DNA of 64,000 nucleotides from Alphaproteobacteria bacterium (GCA_030428255.1 JAUIBT010000016.1:1-64000); one strand, 5' to 3'; numbered from the stretch's first letter, positions 43,361 through 51,950 are shown. The notes: generated from the letters alone by a model not told the origin. Program-made: numbers and translations.

Positions 43361-45232
43361 CTAGGTCTCGCCGTGCTGCAGACGCAGCTTACGGCGCAGG
43401 TGACGCAAGGTCCGCAGACGCGTCAAACGTTGCTTGGTCTGCGAGCGACCCTTACGGTTCCGTGGTGCGCGCCCGTCGCGACCCTGTGCCGATTTGCCAG
43501 CCTTACGCGAGCCGCCACGGGTTTTCTTTGCGCGTTTGTTCTCTTTTTTATCCCCTGCTTCGCCATCAGCTTCGCCCACGTCGACCGTCGAGACCGGTTT
43601 GCGCTCCGCCTTGCCAGCGCCGCTGCTGCCGTTCGCAGCCCCGCGCTCGCTGATAACGTCAACGTACCAGCCTTCCTCCCCAACGAAGAAGGCAGGCACA
43701 TGCGCCTCAAAGGCAGACCTTGCGCGCCGCATTTGATCGCTGTCATCGTCGCGATAGAAGTCCGCTGGATTGCTCGGCATGTCCTGCACATCGCGATCCG
43801 CAGGATGGGTCGAACGCGCTCGGCGGCGTTCTTCGCGCGTCAGTTTGCGGTCATTGGTATCCTCGCCGCTGGGGCGGTTGTCGCGGCTTTGATCGCGACC
43901 GGAGCTCTTGTCGCGCTCTGCACGCTTGCTGTGTTCTGAACTCTTGTCGTGTTCTGGGCTTGCTTCGGCGCGTCCCTCGCCCCGATTGCGGCCACCGCGC
44001 CCTCCAGACTCGCCGTCCTTGTTCCCCCGTCCGTCGCGGCGTCCATCGCGCCGTCCATCCCGGCGGCCTCGACGGTCGCTTCGCTCTTCGTTCTTCTCTT
44101 GCTCCGAGGGGGCCAGCGCCTCAATCTCCAGCCGCTCAATGTCGGTCTTGATCAGCTCTTGAATCGCTTCGACCAGCTTGTCGTCATCCGGCGTCGCGAT
44201 TGTAAACGCGCGCCCTTCCTTGCCCGCTCGCCCGGTACGACCAATGCGGTGGACATAATCTTCAGCGTTAAAGGGGACATCAAAGTTGAATACGTGGCTC
44301 AAGTCGGAAATATCAATGCCGCGCGCGGCAACATCCGAGCAGACCAACAGCTTGGCATTGCCTTGGCGGAAATAGTCAAGCGACTGGGTGCGCTGAGACT
44401 GGCTTAGATCGCCGTGCAGCGCCACCGCCTTGTGACCGTGACGCTCCAGGCTATCGACCAAAACCGAAATGTCGCGCTTGCGATTACAGAATACAAAGCC
44501 GTTCTTGACATCTTCGACTTCCAGCAAATGGCGCAGCGCCTTTCGCTTGTCGCGCTTGCCGACCTCGCACAAGAAGTGCTTGACCGTTACGGCCGTCGAT
44601 TGGGGTGCAGAAACGGTGATCTCGCGCGGATTGGATAGGAACTTGTCCGCGATTTTCTTGATCGCTGGGGCCATAGTGGCCGAGAAAAACAACGTCTGGC
44701 GATTGTACGGCAGCGAGGCAACGATGGTTTCAACATCGGGAATAAAGCCCATGTCCATCATGCGATCGGCCTCGTCGATCACCAGGATCTTAACGTCGTT
44801 CAACATGATGCGGCCGCGCTCACACAGGTCCATCAAGCGGCCCGGCGTGGCGATCAGGACATCGACGCCCTTGTCGATGGCTTGCTCTTGTTCACGCATC
44901 GAGGTGCCACCGATCAGCAAAGCCATTTGCAGATCGCTGTACTTGCCGTAGGCGATGAAGTTTTCAGCGATTTGCTGCGCCAGCTCGCGTGTGGGGCTCA
45001 AGATCAACGAGCGGGGCATGCGCGCGCGTGAGCGGCCATGCGCCAAAATGTCGATCATTGGCAATGTGAAGGAGGCGGTTTTGCCTGTTCCGGTCTGTGC
45101 GCATCCCAAGACGTCGCGTGCCATCAAGATGGCGGGGATGGCTTTTTCTTGGATCGGGGTCGGACTGCCGTAGCCCTTTTCAGAAATGGCGCGAAGGAGT
45201 TCGTCGCTAAGACCGAGGTTTTCAAATCCCAT
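43361..45232 (-). CDS. rhlE: DEAD-box RNA helicase, RhlE-like
   Basis: 623 residues from ATG 45232 (MGFENLGLSD); the longer frame is leader. Helicase core 1-380: Q motif GYGSPTPIQ, AQTGTGKT, PTRELAQQI, VIDEADRM, SAT, and HRIGRTGRAGKEG. The remaining about 240 residues are disordered: RRDG and RGG-like repeats, Glu/Lys/Ser-rich stretches and a basic C-terminus (KRAKKTRGGSRKAGKS). It unwinds structured RNA in ribosome assembly or mRNA decay; such tails bind RNA or condense. A leader of about 190 bases precedes it. Confidence 0.93.
   Translation of the reverse strand: MGFENLGLSDELLRAISEKGYGSPTPIQEKAIPAILMARDVLGCAQTGTGKTASFTLPMIDILAHGRSRARMPRSLILSPTRELAQQIAENFIAYGKYSDLQMALLIGGTSMREQEQAIDKGVDVLIATPGRLMDLCERGRIMLNDVKILVIDEADRMMDMGFIPDVETIVASLPYNRQTLFFSATMAPAIKKIADKFLSNPREITVSAPQSTAVTVKHFLCEVGKRDKRKALRHLLEVEDVKNGFVFCNRKRDISVLVDSLERHGHKAVALHGDLSQSQRTQSLDYFRQGNAKLLVCSDVAARGIDISDLSHVFNFDVPFNAEDYVHRIGRTGRAGKEGRAFTIATPDDDKLVEAIQELIKTDIERLEIEALAPSEQEKNEERSDRRGRRDGRRDGRRDGRGNKDGESGGRGGRNRGEGRAEASPEHDKSSEHSKRAERDKSSGRDQSRDNRPSGEDTNDRKLTREERRRARSTHPADRDVQDMPSNPADFYRDDDSDQMRRARSAFEAHVPAFFVGEEGWYVDVISERGAANGSSGAGKAERKPVSTVDVGEADGEAGDKKENKRAKKTRGGSRKAGKSAQGRDGRAPRNRKGRSQTKQRLTRLRTLRHLRRKLRLQHGET
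44028..44075 (-). repeat. 12-bp units encoding RRDG in the rhlE tail
   Basis: Three close 12-bp copies (from 44028, 44040 and 44052) and a fourth diverged one encode repeated Arg-Arg-Asp-Gly in the disordered C-terminal extension. Confidence 0.75.
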
Positions 45233-45533
45233 GGAGAATGTGGCTCGTAGTAGGGCTTCGGGCAAAAGGTCGGGCGAGCGCGGTTTCAACCGCGTGCCAG
45301 GACGCCAGGAAGCCTTTGGTTCTTGTGCTCTGCGGCCGCAAGGGGGCGCAACAGAGAGGCGGGTCGCGCTTCTCTCGCTAAGCGCAGCGGGCGGCCCAAA
45401 CCAAATTACAGGCCTTCAATCACCCGACCCTATACTCTGGTGCGCGGCAAACAGCAAGGCTTGGCTTCTCAAGGGTGGCAAAAAGTGCCGTGAAGCCAAG
45501 ATTCGCGAACCAAATGCGGTAAGGACCGCTCGA
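45233..45533. other. Leader and promoter region of rhlE
   Basis: 301 bp without a gene. It holds the promoter at 45429-45457 (minus strand) and in the leader a hairpin with perfect GCGCTT/AAGCGC arms around 45368-45387. Long structured leaders are common on cold-induced helicase genes. Confidence 0.5.
45429..45457 (-). promoter_or_regulatory. Probable promoter of rhlE
   Basis: On the minus strand TTGCTG (45457-45452) and TATAGG (45434-45429) with a 17-bp spacer. The start would be near 45422, about 190 bases before the rhlE ATG. Confidence 0.45.
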
Positions 45534-46841
45534 TTATCCCTGCTTTTGCAGCGCGTCGGCGGCTACAGCGATGGCCTGCTCTGTTAGCGCCAAGTCTTCC
45601 TCACTGTGAGCAACCGACATGTACAGCTTGCCCGCCGACTTGAAAATGCCTTGCGCGCGCAGAGCCGCATTCCAAGCCGCACTCTGCCCCGCATCCCCCT
45701 TTAGGCCATCGCGATAGCTCAGCACGCGCTGGCCAGTGAACACCACGTCAAATAGATAGGGCTCGCCAACGATCTGGTGCGCAACCCCGACCCGTTCCAA
45801 GTTCTGGTGGATACAGCCCATGATGCGTTTGCCCTTGGCCTCCAGGGCTTCATAGGTGCCGGGGCGCCGCAAGATCTCCAGGGTCTTGAGCCCCGCAACG
45901 GCCGCCATAGGGTTGCCGCTCAAGGTGCCGACTTGGAACAAGAACCCCGCCTCGCCGACCTTGGCCTTGTCGAAATGAGCCATGATGTCGGCCCGTCCAG
46001 CAATGGCGGCCAAAGGGAAGCCGCCGCCGATGGTCTTGCCCAAGGTCGCAACGTCTGGAGTCACGCCGTACAAGGTTTGCGCACCGCCGTAACCAAAGCG
46101 AAATCCAGTCACCACCTCATCGAAGATCAAAACCATGCCGTGCGCATCGGCTTCGGCGCGCAACATGGCCAAAAACCCTGGCTCGGGCGGGATTAGGCGC
46201 TGTAAGGGCTCAACAATAATGCCTGCAATTTCGTGGGCGTGTTCCGCGATGATCTGGCGGGTGGCCTCGAAGTCATTAAAGGGCGCGACCAGAACGCCAT
46301 CGCTGGCCGAAGCTGGCAGGCCTGCTGTGTCAGGCATCGCCAAGGGGAAATTGACCAGAGTCTTGGGGGCCATGCTCATCAGGGCCTCAGCCGACATACC
46401 GTGATAGCCGCCTTCAAATTTCAGGATCTTCTCGCGCCCTGTGTGAGCCCGCGCCAGGCGCATGGCGTACATATCCGCCTCCCCGCCTGTCGAAACATAG
46501 CGCAACTGATCCGCACAGGGCAGCGCCGCACAAATGACCTCGGCCAGTTCGATCCCCGCCGTGTTGTTGGCAAAGAATGTCAGACCCTTGCCGAGTTGCT
46601 CACGAATGGCCTCATCGACCTCAGGATGGCCGTGGCCCAGCAACATGGGGCCTGACCCGATCAGATAGTCGATATACTCGCGTCCGGCCTCGTCCCAAAT
46701 GCGCGACCCCTGTCCGCGCTGAATGATGACCTCGGGCTCAAAGTTGCCAAAGCCACCGGCGGGCAGGATCTGACGCGCGCGCGCCTGCCAAGCGTCAAGT
46801 TGGTCGAGATGGGCATCCGAAGTGGGCGTAGCGAGCGGCAT
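45534..46841 (-). CDS. Class III aminotransferase, glutamate-1-semialdehyde-aminomutase-like
   Basis: 435 residues from ATG 46841. PLP fold type I: GSGPMLLGHGHPEV, FEGGYHGMS, the PLP Asp in LIFDEVVTGFRFGYGGAQ, and the PLP Lys in TLGKTIGGGFPLAAIAG. The pattern is HemL-like, but this lineage normally makes aminolevulinate by the HemA (ALA synthase) route, so an aminotransferase acting on another amino acid or polyamine is more likely. It stands alone upstream of rhlE on the same strand. Substrate unknown. Confidence 0.88.
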   Translation of the reverse strand: MPLATPTSDAHLDQLDAWQARARQILPAGGFGNFEPEVIIQRGQGSRIWDEAGREYIDYLIGSGPMLLGHGHPEVDEAIREQLGKGLTFFANNTAGIELAEVICAALPCADQLRYVSTGGEADMYAMRLARAHTGREKILKFEGGYHGMSAEALMSMAPKTLVNFPLAMPDTAGLPASASDGVLVAPFNDFEATRQIIAEHAHEIAGIIVEPLQRLIPPEPGFLAMLRAEADAHGMVLIFDEVVTGFRFGYGGAQTLYGVTPDVATLGKTIGGGFPLAAIAGRADIMAHFDKAKVGEAGFLFQVGTLSGNPMAAVAGLKTLEILRRPGTYEALEAKGKRIMGCIHQNLERVGVAHQIVGEPYLFDVVFTGQRVLSYRDGLKGDAGQSAAWNAALRAQGIFKSAGKLYMSVAHSEEDLALTEQAIAVAADALQKQG

Positions 46842-47196
46842 GAGGCGGGCCTTTTTTAAAGTGACGCTAAATTTCTTAGCAATCGGGCCTCCAGCTTGCG
46901 CGGACAAATCCGACACGAAGGCGGCAGGGCGCGCTACGGCTAGCTCTGGTTTGCGGCCCAAAAAGACCGCAAGGTCCAGCAAATGCGATCACAAGGCTTC
47001 ACAACCTGACAGCATATACAACTCAAGATGAATTCTAGCTGAACAAATCTGGAAATTTCGCTGAAATTTTACATGTGAAGCGGTACAAGCGGCGCAAAAT
47101 TGGCTTAGGCCTTCCACTGCAAACGACACAGCAAAGTTGGTAACGGCGTGTTCCAAGCGCGCTCTGCCACCCCAACCCAAGATACGAGATAGTCCC
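46842..47196. other. Divergent intergenic region before the protease/OmpA locus
   Basis: 355 bp, AT-rich around 47010-47110, likely holding promoters for both directions. No clear consensus boxes, RNA gene or repeats seen. Confidence 0.4.
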
Positions 47197-47775
47197 TTGT
47201 CTGACTTCAAACCAACCGCACTGGATCTGCTAGCAGGCTCGTCGCTGGCTGAAGAAGCTGAGGCGCACCCCGCGCAAGGCTCGGAGCAGCACAGCACGCA
47301 TGGCGGTTCGGCCATCACCCTCAGCACGCTGATGGAAATGGCAGACAGAAATGAGCGCGTGACACGGCTTCAGCATGACGGTGGCCCCATCTCGTTCTCT
47401 CTCGCCAGAGCCTATATGTCCATGCTGCACCACCGCCAGCAAGCCGGCCGCCCCCACGCAGTCAGCCTGCATGCCGTAGCAGCAGGCAGCGACGGCATTC
47501 GCTTGCGCAAGATCGGCAAGCACGCGCTGGAAATCAAACCGAGCAATGATGCATTGTTCATCATCTTGAACTTGGATGCTTCGACTTCAGGTGATGCAGC
47601 CGCTCACCCCACTGCCATCGATCTTGTTGGCAGCATGGGCGATATCTTGTCGCTGGATCTGCCTGCCCCCATTGGCAGCGTCATTCAAATGGGCCTTCCC
47701 ATCGGTGACGGTCAGGCCCAGACATTCCAACGTTTGATTGATGACCCAGCAACGCTTATACAGCTATCGACCTAA
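47197..47775 (+). CDS. Hypothetical protein, first gene of the Lon-like/OmpA locus
   Basis: 192 residues if it starts at TTG 47197 (LSDFKPTALDLLAG); TTG 47137 would add 20 residues and neither has a strong SD. No signal peptide or membrane helix, so cytoplasmic. The N-terminal 45 residues are acidic and His/Ser-rich; the rest looks globular (ISFSLARAYMSMLHHRQQAG, GIRLRKIGKHALEIKPSND, then a hydrophobic beta-rich end). No family recognised. It lies 77 bp upstream of the Lon-like gene on the same strand. Confidence 0.6.
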   Translation: MSDFKPTALDLLAGSSLAEEAEAHPAQGSEQHSTHGGSAITLSTLMEMADRNERVTRLQHDGGPISFSLARAYMSMLHHRQQAGRPHAVSLHAVAAGSDGIRLRKIGKHALEIKPSNDALFIILNLDASTSGDAAAHPTAIDLVGSMGDILSLDLPAPIGSVIQMGLPIGDGQAQTFQRLIDDPATLIQLST

Positions 47776-47852
47776 GTATTTGCGCTGCCCAGCCTTCAGC
47801 CTCATCGTGATCTAGCGACAGGGTTTGGCCGCGCCCTAGCCCGAGGCCGAGC

Positions 47853-49016
47853 GTGACAAGCACCGCGATCCTAATTCCGACCACTGCTGGCCTGCGGCGC
47901 GTGTGCTCGGCACGCTTTCGCGAAGAGCTCCCGCTCAGCCAAATTCGCCTGGACGGCAGCTTTACACCCTTTCCCCAGTCGCAAGCGGCTCACCAATTGG
48001 TCTCCGGTCCATTGCGCGGCTTATCTGCCGAAGGACTCAGTTTCGACTTAGCCCTGGATGGCGAGATCGAGGACGGCCGCTCTTGGGAACTTGGCTTTGC
48101 GACAGCTTGGAGCTTTGCTCGCTTTTGGCCGGACCATCTGACCGGCGATGTTGATCAAGCCGAGCGTGTGATTTGGGTTACCGGCGCGATCGACATGGAT
48201 CTGGCTCCGCAAGCCGCCGCCTACTTTCTGTCCACTAAGCTCGCCTTAAGCGCTGACCTGTTCGACGCTATTGACGCCAAAGGCCAAGAGCTTTGGGTCA
48301 TAGCACCGCCGAAGCTGGGCTCCGACGACGAAGCCGCCTTAGCCGCATTGAGCGCAAAGGGCCAAGCCCGCGTTCTGCGGCCCAGCCACGTGCAGGATGT
48401 GTTGGAAGCGCTGGGGCCGCTCAATGAGCCCGGCATCGCAAGCCCCCCGCCCGCTGATCATACAACAGAGCCACTGCCCGCGGCGTCGCCGGAGGTCCCA
48501 GGCAGCTCGAGCCCTTTGGCGCCTTCGCATGCAAAGCCCGCCTTTGGCCGACCTATGATCATGGCTCTGGCGCTGGGCGGGCTTGGACTGCTTGCCGGGG
48601 TCGGACTACTGCTTTGGAGCTTGGCACCCAGCCCGCAAGCCCCGCAACTAGGCCTGATTGCCCACCATCTCAGTGAAGGGGATAAGACTTGCGTCGACCT
48701 GATTTTCGGCCAAACACAGGTCGTACCGGGCCAAGCGCAAGACCTAGATCTCAGCGCGCCTCTTCTCCTAACCAGTCAGGGCCTTTGCCAGCTCGAACTC
48801 ATCAATCCCGGCCCAGTAGCGCTGGCCCTCAGCTTGCCCACGGCCCTTAGCCGTCTTGCCGTCCATGACCTGTATCGCAATGAGGCGAAAATCGACATGC
48901 CAGCGGGCGCACGTCTGACAATTTCCCTCTCCGCTTTTCCACCTAAGCAGCAAGTGGTGATGATGGCCGACAGCGAAGCTGGAACCCAAGGCCAATTCAT
49001 CATAGATTTTCAATAA
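47853..49016 (+). CDS. Membrane protein with an N-terminal Lon/S16-like domain and a periplasmic two-Cys domain
   Basis: 387 residues from GTG 47853, with GAGG 8-9 bases upstream. Residues 1-190 follow the Lon protease domain: EDGRSWELGFATAWSF (Ser77, compare DGPSAG), WVTGAIDMDL (compare MTGEITL), LSTKLAL (Lys129, compare GGLKEKL), LWVIAPPK, and a final VQDVLEALG. There is no AAA+ part. A Pro-rich linker leads to one membrane helix (about 233-255), then a periplasmic domain (about 275-387) whose TC.D.IF...C....N..P...L..AL..L......LY pattern recurs in the next protein. Assignment by eye; activity is not certain. Confidence 0.65.
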   Translation: MTSTAILIPTTAGLRRVCSARFREELPLSQIRLDGSFTPFPQSQAAHQLVSGPLRGLSAEGLSFDLALDGEIEDGRSWELGFATAWSFARFWPDHLTGDVDQAERVIWVTGAIDMDLAPQAAAYFLSTKLALSADLFDAIDAKGQELWVIAPPKLGSDDEAALAALSAKGQARVLRPSHVQDVLEALGPLNEPGIASPPPADHTTEPLPAASPEVPGSSSPLAPSHAKPAFGRPMIMALALGGLGLLAGVGLLLWSLAPSPQAPQLGLIAHHLSEGDKTCVDLIFGQTQVVPGQAQDLDLSAPLLLTSQGLCQLELINPGPVALALSLPTALSRLAVHDLYRNEAKIDMPAGARLTISLSAFPPKQQVVMMADSEAGTQGQFIIDFQ

Positions 49017-49073
49017 GTTGTGCCGCAGATCTGGTTGCGGCGCTCAGCGTACCTTACGCCAGGAGCCTCGCCC

Positions 49074-49832
49074 ATGGCCTACCGCCGCAGCCCCCAGCGC
49101 ATTCGCCTAAAAGCCCAAGCAGCGATCCGCAATCCGCGGCCCTTGGGGTTAGGTTTTGGGCTCTTGTTCGCGGCCCTTGGTTTGTCTTGGATGCTTCAGG
49201 TTCAGCCTTTGGGCGCACAAGACCTTAACGCGATGATCAACGATCAACCCACCCAAGGTCAAACGACTCAAGACCAAACAACCCAGCCGCAAGCACCTGT
49301 CAGCCCCCCCAGCGCCACGGTGAGCCCGAGCGACGACACCAATACGGCTGCCACGCAGCCCACCAACCAAGCCAGCACGCAAGACCCTGGCGACCAAGAG
49401 AACTTCACGCCAGCCAACCGCTGTCCGCGCTGCGCCCTCTTCTCCGCCATCCAAATGGCCGAGTCTGGCACCTCCTGCCAAGACGTGATCTTCCAAGGCG
49501 CGGCTTCCTACTCTGTAACCGGCGATTTTGAAAACAGTGATATGCTTGAGGTCGATGCCCGCACGTCCTGCCGCATCTCCTTTTTCAATGACTCGCCTGA
49601 CCGCAGCATCGTCATCAAACTGGACCGTGCCTTGCGCGAACTGATCCTGGCGCCGTCGCCCGATCTCTATTCCGGCTATTTGCTGACCCCGCGCAGCTCG
49701 ATTGATCTCATCTTGCGCCCTGGCCAGATCCACCGCTCAGTTGAAGCCAAGAATATCGTCACCTGGAAGGACGCGACCCAAGTCGGCGACGCTGCCGACA
49801 GCCTGTTCAAAATCCGCATCCGCGCGAACTAG
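49074..49832 (+). CDS. Exported protein with the same two-Cys domain as its upstream neighbour
   Basis: 252 residues from ATG 49074 (GGAG upstream). Arg-rich N-terminus, signal sequence or anchor (about 25-50, ending LGAQ), a QTTQ/TQP-rich linker, then CPRC and a domain with SCQDVIF...SCRISFFNDSPDRSIVIKL.RAL..L....DLY, clearly parallel to the C-terminal domain of the Lon-like protein. Directly after the signal region it carries DLNAMINDQ, close to motifs in the two following proteins. Probably periplasmic. No known family recognised. 13 bp before the protease gene. Confidence 0.65.
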   Translation: MAYRRSPQRIRLKAQAAIRNPRPLGLGFGLLFAALGLSWMLQVQPLGAQDLNAMINDQPTQGQTTQDQTTQPQAPVSPPSATVSPSDDTNTAATQPTNQASTQDPGDQENFTPANRCPRCALFSAIQMAESGTSCQDVIFQGAASYSVTGDFENSDMLEVDARTSCRISFFNDSPDRSIVIKLDRALRELILAPSPDLYSGYLLTPRSSIDLILRPGQIHRSVEAKNIVTWKDATQVGDAADSLFKIRIRAN

Positions 49833-49844
49833 AGGAGCCGCATC

Positions 49845-50840
49845 ATGCGATACCGCTCAATGCTTCCCCCTACCAAAGCCCAAGCCCTTGCAGTGAGCCT
49901 CTTTGCAGCGGTCTGCTCTGGCGCAGCCCAGGCCCAGCTCTATGACGTCTCCTTGTTTGGCCAGGCCAATCTGACCATTTCTAAGGAGTCCCTTGGTGGC
50001 GGCGCTGACGACGTCAGCAAGAAAGGCAACACCTATGAGCCCATTGCCAAGTTCAGCGAAAGCTCAAACCTGCGCCGCTATGCCAAGTCCGTCTTCCGCA
50101 TTGATTTCGTCACCACGGAAGACGGCAAACGCGGCGTGAGCGTATGCACCTCAACTTTGGTTGCGCCCCAAGTCTTGCTGACCAATGCGCACTGCCTGTC
50201 GACCGAAAGCTATCAGGTTGAAGAGGCCATCGCCTGGTACAATCTGATCGACCAGGACGGCAAAGAGGCCCAGACCTTCAAGATCCGCACCCGCGCCTTC
50301 GAGAGCGACGCGGCTTTGGATTATGCCTTGGTGGAAATCCTCGACCCGCTGCCCGAACACATTAAGCCCGTTCCGCTCAAGAAGAGCATCGCCGTCAACG
50401 CCCGCGATCCTTTGAAGATTGTTCACCACCCGCGCGGACTGCCCCAACGCCTGTCAAGCTACGGCTGCGTCGCAGTGACCGAGACCGGAGCGCCGGACGT
50501 CATCTTAGGCCACCGTTGCGATACGCAAGGCGGCTCCTCCGGCTCGCTGGTGCTGGACGAGAACCTGACGCCGGTTGCTCTGCATCACCGCGCGGGCCTG
50601 CAACCCGATGATCCCGGCTCTTTCAACAAAGCCACCTACCTGAGCACAATCTTGGCCAGCTCCGCCTATTTGGCGCGCATTGCCCAGGCGCAAACGCCCT
50701 CCCAAGACCAGCCGCAACCCCAAAGCAGTGATCAAGGCCAGACCAGCACTCAGGGCCAAACTGGCACACCGTCGTATCAACCCGAAGGCAATGCCAAGGG
50801 CAACGATACCGGAACGATCAATGACTTAATTAACAACTAA
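49845..50840 (+). CDS. Secreted trypsin-like (S1) serine protease
   Basis: 331 residues; a strong SD (AGAGGAG) precedes ATG 49845. Signal peptide to about residue 30 (AQA). The triad is complete: His116 in LLTNAHC, Asp159 in DAALDYALVEI, Ser232 in QGGSSGSLV. Four cysteines in the core can form disulfides. The C-terminal 60 residues are Gln/Ser/Thr-rich and end in NDTGTINDLINN, a motif shared with its neighbours. Likely a periplasmic or secreted protease processing a partner of this locus. Confidence 0.85.
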   Translation: MRYRSMLPPTKAQALAVSLFAAVCSGAAQAQLYDVSLFGQANLTISKESLGGGADDVSKKGNTYEPIAKFSESSNLRRYAKSVFRIDFVTTEDGKRGVSVCTSTLVAPQVLLTNAHCLSTESYQVEEAIAWYNLIDQDGKEAQTFKIRTRAFESDAALDYALVEILDPLPEHIKPVPLKKSIAVNARDPLKIVHHPRGLPQRLSSYGCVAVTETGAPDVILGHRCDTQGGSSGSLVLDENLTPVALHHRAGLQPDDPGSFNKATYLSTILASSAYLARIAQAQTPSQDQPQPQSSDQGQTSTQGQTGTPSYQPEGNAKGNDTGTINDLINN

Positions 50841-50948
50841 TTCAGTGTGTTATGCAAGAATTTGCCTAGCCATTCCACCCCCTTCTCGAACCCTCACGAA
50901 GAGCCAAGCCGATCCTTTCCCCAGATCGCTCAACCAAGGAAATGTCTT

Positions 50949-51860
50949 ATGTTCCAGCTAGTCTCCCCCAAGAAATCACTCCTCGCCATGGTGGCAGCAG
51001 CCAGCGCCCTGGTCGGTCTGGCCAGCACCTCTGCGCAGGCACAGACGCCGCCCGGCGATGACACCAACACCATCAACGCGATGATCGAGGCGCTGTCGCC
51101 TCAACAGGCCCACGGCAACACCTATGGCCAGCGGATCATCACCGTGCCCGTGCCAATCTATAAGCAGCACCAGCCCTATGCAAAAGGCAACCAGCCGGTC
51201 ATCTATCAGCCGATCCTGCTGAACTACAACCACACCTATGACCTGGCGGTTTTCTTTGATTTTGACCGCGCAACCATCAAGCCCGAGGCGCGCTCCTTGC
51301 TGAACAGCCTGGGCTATGCGCTGATCTCCCCGGGCCTTGCGAACTCCACCTATCTGCTGGCCGGGCACACTGACGCCAAGGGCAGCGACAGCTATAACCT
51401 ATGGCTGTCAAACCGCCGTGCAGCGGCTGTTAAGTGGTATCTGACCTCGCACTTCCCAATTGCGCCGCACCGTCTGTTGACCGCGGGCTTTGGTGAAAGC
51501 CGCTTGGCCGACCCCGCCCATCCGCGCGCAGCCGTCAACCGCCGCGTTGAGATCACTTTGATCGACCAGGGGTATATCGAGCAAGGCAACTTGCAGAATA
51601 TCCCCTCGCCCAAAGTTATTTATCCTAACGGCAACCCGAACTGTGACCCCAACACCTCTGGATATTTGCAAGACAGCCGTCCAGCGGACCAGAACTTGGA
51701 TGACTTCAACACCCCGCGCCTGCCGGTCGAGTGCTTGAACAACCCCGATGCTCCCATTGTGGTCCCAGTCCCAGCGCCGGTCGATACGCAAAACAGTCCT
51801 AAGGTGCAAGTCGTCCCGGCTGATCCGACGGACACCACCAACTCTATCATTGGCAACTAA
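50949..51860 (+). CDS. OmpA-domain periplasmic/outer-membrane protein
   Basis: 303 residues from ATG 50949 (AAGGAAA upstream). Signal peptide (about 1-33, ending AQA), then GDDTNTINAMIEAL, an OmpA domain (about 95-205) with FFDFDRATIKPEA, LLAGHTDAKGSDSYN and AVNRRVEITL, and a Pro/Val-rich tail ending DPTDTTNSIIGN. The DT..I motifs just after the signal sequence and at the C-terminus match those of the protease and the two-Cys protein. It would dock the complex to peptidoglycan. A strong terminator follows. Confidence 0.87.
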   Translation: MFQLVSPKKSLLAMVAAASALVGLASTSAQAQTPPGDDTNTINAMIEALSPQQAHGNTYGQRIITVPVPIYKQHQPYAKGNQPVIYQPILLNYNHTYDLAVFFDFDRATIKPEARSLLNSLGYALISPGLANSTYLLAGHTDAKGSDSYNLWLSNRRAAAVKWYLTSHFPIAPHRLLTAGFGESRLADPAHPRAAVNRRVEITLIDQGYIEQGNLQNIPSPKVIYPNGNPNCDPNTSGYLQDSRPADQNLDDFNTPRLPVECLNNPDAPIVVPVPAPVDTQNSPKVQVVPADPTDTTNSIIGN

Positions 51861-51888
51861 GCCAAGCCCATAGAGACGCTCAACGTCG

Positions 51889-51934
51889 CCGCCCCTTGAA
51901 CGCAGTCTTGCGCTTCGAGGGGCGGTTTCTTTGT
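51889..51934 (+). terminator. Terminator of the Lon-like/protease/OmpA locus
   Basis: CCGCCCCT (51889-51896) pairs with AGGGGCGG (51918-51925); the stem continues with GAA/TTC and CGCA/TGCG around GTCT, and TTTCTTTGTG follows. It separates the locus from the GH3 gene. Confidence 0.8.
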
Positions 51935-51950
51935 GTTACGCCAAAGGGCA

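Noticed and set aside
45534-46841. Glutamate-1-semialdehyde aminomutase (hemL) for heme synthesis
   Set aside because: The fold matches, but alphaproteobacteria make aminolevulinate with HemA; no hemL partner genes (hemA-type glutamyl-tRNA reductase) are nearby, so the symbol is not given.
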